DNA of 64,000 nucleotides from assembly GCF_954871325.1 (NCBI RefSeq), contig NC_088776.1:573671-637670 (forward strand), in the 5' to 3' direction. The DNA is from Gordionus sp. m RMFG-2023. Lineage: Eukaryota; Nematomorpha; Gordioida; Chordodea; Parachordodidae. A model generated the notes under the pieces. The model saw only the letters and a list, made by a program, of their open reading frames with translations, was not told the origin of the DNA and did no database searches. Below are positions 59,353 to 64,000 of the stretch, piece by piece; position 1 is the first letter of the stretch, and every line of letters starts with the position of its first letter. A program made the position numbers and the translations under genes.

Positions 59353-59543
59353 TAGTGTTGTTAAACAGCTGGTTTTGAGCCAGAAAAAAAAATTGCCTAA
59401 GCCTCGCGATTTCGCTGTAAGATGTCCTAACCTTTGTTCCTTCTACAAAAAAAATCTTCAGGATTGCGTAATACTATTCTAGATGAAATATTGAGTTAGC
59501 CCTTTTTAAGGATCGGCTCAAAACCGGACGTTTAACAACACTA
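59353..59543. mobile_element. TAGTGTTGTTAAAC MITE with 8-bp duplication
   Basis: TAGTGTTGTTAAACAGCTGG to CGTTTAACAACACTA, 191 bp. Flanks CACATTTG and CACGTTTG match at 7 of 8. The interior runs GCCTAAGCCTCGCGATTTCG, CTTTGTTCCTTCTAC, AATATTGAGTTAGCC. Confidence 0.88.
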
Positions 59544-59909
59544 CACGTTTGTCTTTAGAATATCAATACTTTCACCTAAAACTTTAATTTTCACCAGTAA
59601 AACACTATTCGATTCTATATTTAAAAGGACTATTTTTTCGAATTCCGTGAGCCAGAATTTGCTTATAAATGTTAAATATTTGATTTTAACAATAAAATTA
59701 ATGTTAGTTCCTTCCGTTATATTTTCATCAATGAAAAAATAAAATTACTATACAAATTTAAAGGTCAATCTACTGTTGAGGAAGAGCAGCGACAAATATA
59801 TCATACAATTGGAAATTTTAAAGGAAATCCAAGTTTATGTAAGAGTATAACACATATTTGTGAAGATAAATATGTTATAATGCCTGTAAAAAAATATATT
59901 ATATATATC

Positions 59910-59990
59910 GGTAGACCTTCAGGCCAGGCCCTAAACCCGGCCCGGATTTTAAAAAAATATCCGGGCAAGGCCGGGCCGGACCGATATGTT
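59910..59990. mobile_element. GC-rich hAT MITE remnant
   Basis: TAGACCTTCAGGCCAGGCCC, AACCCGGCCCGG and GGGCAAGGCCGGGCCGG. The right end is replaced by the start of the palindromic element at 59993. Confidence 0.5.
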
Positions 59991-59992
59991 TA

Positions 59993-60407
59993 CAACTCTA
60001 AATTATTTTTTTGAAGCGCGTTTTTTAAAAAAATTTTTAAATCGGATTTTAGCGGAAATATATTATTGATATCATGTTTGGAATACCCTATCCTATATAG
60101 ACAATTTTGTTGTTAACCTTTTGAGTCGTTTACAATTTTATATTTGAGTCGATACTATCTCATAGTTTTCCATTTTGTTGTTAACCTTAGAGTCATTCAT
60201 AATTTTTCTATTAAAAAAAAATATATGGAAAATTTGACATAAACTGTATTAAGTTTAAAAGTTGATGGGGAAAAAAAATTTATCCGTCAAATTCATAGGG
60301 TAGATTAGGTGGGTATTCCAAACATGGTGGCACACATTTCCGGTAAATCGGATTTAAAAAAATTTTTTTTTTTAAAAAAACGCGCTCAAAAAATGATTTA
60401 AAGTTGG
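59993..60407. mobile_element. MITE with CAACTYTAAATYATTTTTT ends
   Basis: Left CAACTCTAAATTATTTTTTT plus GAAGCGCG, right CGCGCTCAAAAAATGATTTA plus AAGTTGG. Arms also mirror CATGTTTGGAATACCC with GGGTATTCCAAACATG. No coding frame. Confidence 0.85.
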
Positions 60408-60452
60408 AAAAAAAAATTCGTTATCGGAAAAAAACACATCGACGATAACATA

Positions 60453-60619
60453 TAGTGTTGTTAAAGTGACTAATTAAAAGTAACTGGTTACCTGTAACTA
60501 GTTTTACATTATTTTCACCAATGTAATCAGTAACTGTAACTAAGTTTTAAATTTATTTTTACCAATGTAAATAGTAACTGTAACTAGTTATGGTTTCAAA
60601 ATTAACTTTAACAACACTA
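60453..60619. mobile_element. TAGTGTTGTTAAAG MITE, third interior type
   Basis: Ends TAGTGTTGTTAAAGTGAC and CTTTAACAACACTA; flanks ATAACATA and CTAACACA match at 6 of 8. The interior is repeated GTAACTGTAACTAGTT. Confidence 0.8.
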
Positions 60620-60712
60620 CTAACACATACGTGTAAGATAAATAATAAATTTATACAAGTTTAAAAAGTGCCTGTATATATTTTTATATTAAATATTTTA
60701 TCTACACATTAT

Positions 60713-60939
60713 CAGTATTTGTCAAACGGCCCGTTTTGAGCCGATTTTTTAAAAACTAACTCAATATTTTAGCCAGAAAAATATTGCGCCAAAGCCTCGA
60801 GATTACGGTAATATAAATGTCTATGCCTTGGTTCCTTCTATGATCAAAATCTTCAGGTGTGCGTAATACATTTCCGATGAAATATTTGTTAGCCGTAATT
60901 TAAGAATATGCTTCAAATGGAGCAGTTTAAGAACACTAC
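60713..60939. mobile_element. TAGTGTTGTTAAAC-family MITE, eroded ends
   Basis: GTCAAACGGCCCGTTTTGAG, AACTCAATATTTTAGCCAG, GCCTCGAGATT and GGAGCAGTTTAAGAACACTA, in family order. Confidence 0.75.
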
Positions 60940-60999
60940 AGAATGATGATGATAGCTTACAAATCTTTTTTCTTTCTTTCTTTCTCAATGATTTAAAAT

Positions 61000-63020
61000 A
61001 CGTAACAAATAAAGTATATATTTAATAATTTTTAAAACATCCAAAAATATATATTATTATTTCATATAATAAATAATACATCTTATATTTTATTTTTTTT
61101 ATTAGAATGTAACTCATTGGTATACGAATTATGCAAACGCTTTACCTGAATTCTGCAAATTTTCTCTTAAATACGGGAACAGGACGAATTCCTTATCTAT
61201 TTTATTAACAGAGTAAAGACTTTTTAAGAGATCATCTATAAAATGTGTTTTTTTTAAAATTATTTTCTAAAGAAAAACCTTATAATTTGTAATTTTAAGT
61301 AATTGTCAAAAAAATTTTCAAAATGGGGTATACAGGCGTGTAAGATTCAGAGTAAATGCAGAAAATAAAATTAATATAATGAAATGAATTAAGATTAGTC
61401 TATCCTTGCACTGTTAGTGCTAAAAAAAGTTGGCATCGCAGCTTGGGCTGTGAAGCTGGCCGATAGGTCATCTAAGGAGGGTTTGGTTTTTTTGAAAAAA
61501 AATAATATTTAATAATTATAACCAAGAATTTTATTTTAAAGCCATTTTTAAAGAAAAAAAATTAATTATTTTTTTAAAAAACTGATTTTTATATCTCCTT
61601 TGTGAGGAAACATCTAAGAAAATTTTCAGACTTTATTGTACATATGTAAAATGAAATCTGGAATAATTTTTTTTTTTTGAAAATTTCAATAGTAGTAGGG
61701 GTACAATAATAGTTAATTGATAATTATAATATTCAAGAACAAATATTAATATATTCAGAAAAGAATCTTAAGAAAAAATTATTTTTAGCATTTCTGATTT
61801 CTCATTAACTGCATATTAAGGAGTTCTTATGTTTAGGATCCTGCTTCCAAGAAGACTCCTTTCCGCCGAAGAATATACATTAGATAGGATATTCCTTTTA
61901 TCAAATTTTTTATCGGCAACCCTAAAAAGATTGAACTTGATGAATTATGCATATAATTAAAATTTAAATTAAATTTTATAGGCCACTTTTTTGTTGTCCC
62001 ATAAAGATTAATTATAAGTGGGTTGGCCTTAGCATTAATGACACTGGATTATTGTCACAATTTATAAAAATTAAATTTTTTTATAATATTATTAATTTAG
62101 ATCACCATCGCCAAGAACTACTTTCGGTTAACTTTTTACAGATTATTACTTCCTATTTTACAAAAAAATATACAATTTTATAATAAATATGTATTCATTA
62201 TTAGAAAACAAAAAAATGATCTTCACCGATTAGTAGTGAAAATTTAACTCTAAGGTCAATTTTATCCATACAATTGGGGAATACCGGGGATCTTATGAGT
62301 CCGGGGTTATTGTGAGCCTTGAGGTTTTCTCCTAGTGTACCTAACTCCAAGGGGGTTAATTTTTTTTTGCCCCCAATATGTATAACTAAATTATGTATAT
62401 GTGACTATAATTTTTTTTTAAATCGTATGAGTATCACATATAACTAACTTTACGATGTATACCTTCAAAAGTAACCTTTTTTTAAATTCTGCAGTTTATC
62501 AAAAAAAAATTAATAAAGGTTTTAATTATCCAATTACTATCGTAATAAAAGATTAAAATTATTCTTTATTTGAATACAAAAAATTCAGCAATTTTAAATT
62601 TCTCCAGAACAATTATTTTTTTGGTAGAAATTTTGAGAAACAACAATTGATTATTTTTATTTTTTTTAAAATAAATTTTATATATTTCCAAAAAAAACAA
62701 GTCTAGTTAGTAAATTTCTTTCCATCCTTACTTTTCTAAAAACATAAAAACATAAAAATGTAATGATTATTTAATATTATTATAAATATAATGTAATACC
62801 ACTCCAAAACACGATAAGATATTTTATTACATACCAAACACATGATTAATTCCTAAAAAACAAAGAATAATAATTGTTCTCAATCTTTTATGCGAAATCA
62901 ATTGATAAAATGTCCATAAATGTCAATTATATATCAACAGATACAAAACTTACCTTAATCATGTGTTTTATTTTGATCCAATAATAAATCAACATCATTC
63001 ATTCATATTTTATCATTTTC
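61000..63020. other. AT-rich stretch with one short open frame
   Basis: 61829-61960 (+) reads MFRILLPRRLLSAEEYTLDR then IFLLSNFLSATLKRLNL, 43 codons, perhaps an exon behind the TTTAG acceptor at 61836. A patch at 61405-61475 (GGCATCGCAGCTTGGGCTG) is unusually GC-rich. I could not assign either. Confidence 0.2.
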
Positions 63021-63022
63021 AT

Positions 63023-63336
63023 ATGTGTTTGTTTATAACATGAAAGGACTAGGCGCTTAATTATCACATATCACTTTTAAATTCTTTTATATATAATATA
63101 AATAAAGTAACTGCAAAACGTAGAAATTAAAACTATTATTTTAAAATTATAATACGTTACCGACTTTGTTAATATTTAAATAAAGTAATTATAAGAATTA
63201 ATAGGGGGGGGGGTAACTGATGCAATTTAATCCCGGCCAAAGGGCTATACTATATATCTACCGCATTTTTCATAATTTAACCGCAAAACCAAATTTCTCA
63301 CACAATGTGAAGATTTGGACCTGACAACCCTGCATA
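63023..63336. mobile_element. Rearranged fragment of the CAGGGTTGCCA hAT family
   Basis: 63050-63075 (TAGGCGCTTAATTATCACAT) matches 14315-14340 in direct orientation. 63150-63336 (ACCGACTTTGTT, ATCCCGGCCAAAGGGC, GACCTGACAACCCTG) matches 13916-14100 inverted. The two pieces therefore have opposite orientations relative to the full element. Confidence 0.7.
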
Positions 63337-63487
63337 TATAACCATATTCTAATCAACCTATAATATAATATAATAAAACTAATTCTATAAAAACGGAAGA
63401 TTGGATTACAATTTCCTCCCCAAAAAACATGAATAAATATATTTGAAAAATGGTAAAATTTTGTATTTAAAGAATAATATTCTTTGA

Positions 63488-63960
63488 GTTCTGATGTCAG
63501 GGCTCTTATTCTGCCGCCTTTTTTTTAAATAAAATTCTAAAGTTCCGCTTGACACGTGTTTAAGGGAAGAGATAACGATTGATGAAATTTTTTTTTTTTA
63601 TTAATTTCGAATATTTAAATTGTTTTTTTTTCTCGACTATAATTAACCGGGTTAGAATTTACATTTTTTTGGAAAATGAAGAGACACACGTGATATCTTA
63701 CCTTAGATCAATCATCTGATGATAAATTAGCAGGCTCCACGATGTTTGGTATTGGGGCCCTTGTAAGAGAATGGTTAATAGCAATCTCTGCATCATGCCT
63801 TACATGTCAGCGTTGATTATATACACAATTAAGGCCATGCCTCATTTTTAAATCAACGAATAATTTACATTTTAAGCATGTATGTAGTTGTTACATCCAA
63901 TTCGATGGCCTAAGGCAACTCTTATTAGTTCATCTGATAAGAGATTACCTAGGTTACGAC
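63488..63960. repeat. Unclassified interspersed repeat, copy 3 of 3
   Basis: Longest copy. GGAAGAGATAACGATTG, AACCGGGTTAGAATTTA, GATAAATTAGCAGGCTCC, GGGGCCCTTGTAAGAGAATG and CTTACATGTCAGCG follow one another. It may run past the window end. Confidence 0.75.
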
Positions 63961-64000
63961 TTGGTAATGCACCCAACCATTATAAACACTAGTACAATCA

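Noticed and set aside
61405-61475. GC-rich patch resembling a structural RNA or SINE head
   Set aside because: No tRNA box or cloverleaf could be fitted and no second copy was seen in the window.

Overview
This is a strongly AT-rich animal nuclear window with intron-containing genes, GT-AG introns, long pure CTTT/TTTTC/CTTCT microsatellites and a dense load of small DNA transposons. The genes I recognise (EMI+FAS1 adhesion protein, GDAP1, NDUFB3) say metazoan. Nothing here fixes the phylum; an allatostatin-C-like peptide candidate, if real, would point to a protostome. No rRNA, tRNA, CRISPR or bacterial-type operon was seen, and I recognised no retrovirus-like or capsid-bearing element.

Layout. 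(1) 0.7-7.1 kb, minus strand: nine phase-consistent exons of a TGFBI/periostin-like secreted adhesion protein (end of an EMI domain plus four FAS1 domains); the N-terminal exon(s) were not found. (2) 7.1-19.8 kb: intergenic, full of MITEs, with a decayed 1.95-kb hAT transposon (13916-15863) and a 0.79-kb hAT relic retaining the C-terminal dimerisation motif (17966-18751). (3) 19.8-31.3 kb, plus strand: a seven-exon GDAP1-like gene whose exons join in frame from Met to stop to give 398 codons, with one in-frame TGA at codon 130. Its introns hold a 2.3-kb foldback element, a 22-bp minisatellite and a nested MITE pair with two perfect target-site duplications. (4) 34.2-35.9 kb, minus strand: two-exon NDUFB3 (complex I subunit B12), complete. 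(5) 36-41 kb: repeats, including a 1.88-kb hAT element carrying the remains of a BED zinc-finger transposase. (6) 42.0-44.9 kb, minus strand: a candidate two-exon, 97-residue secreted peptide precursor with a C-x6-C loop. (7) 45-48 kb: weak exon-like islands and hAT transposase relics. (8) 51.0-54.8 kb: a head-to-tail tandem duplication of a roughly 1.8-2.0 kb unit, with a MITE present in one copy only. (9) 55-64 kb: minisatellite, exon-like islands, more MITEs and a third copy of an unclassified repeat.

The genes do not form a functional cluster. GDAP1 (mitochondrial outer membrane) and NDUFB3 (inner membrane complex I) are both mitochondrial and lie next to each other convergently, but this is probably chance. 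The main theme is a set of interrelated hAT families. One has termini starting TAGAGATCTGCA and GC-rich interiors; three have termini starting TAGTGTTGTTAAA, CAGAGTTGTTAAA or CAGGGTTGCCA. Several copies have 8-bp target duplications readable directly. All exon models come from reading frames, splice dinucleotides and remembered family sequences; no alignment program or database was run.
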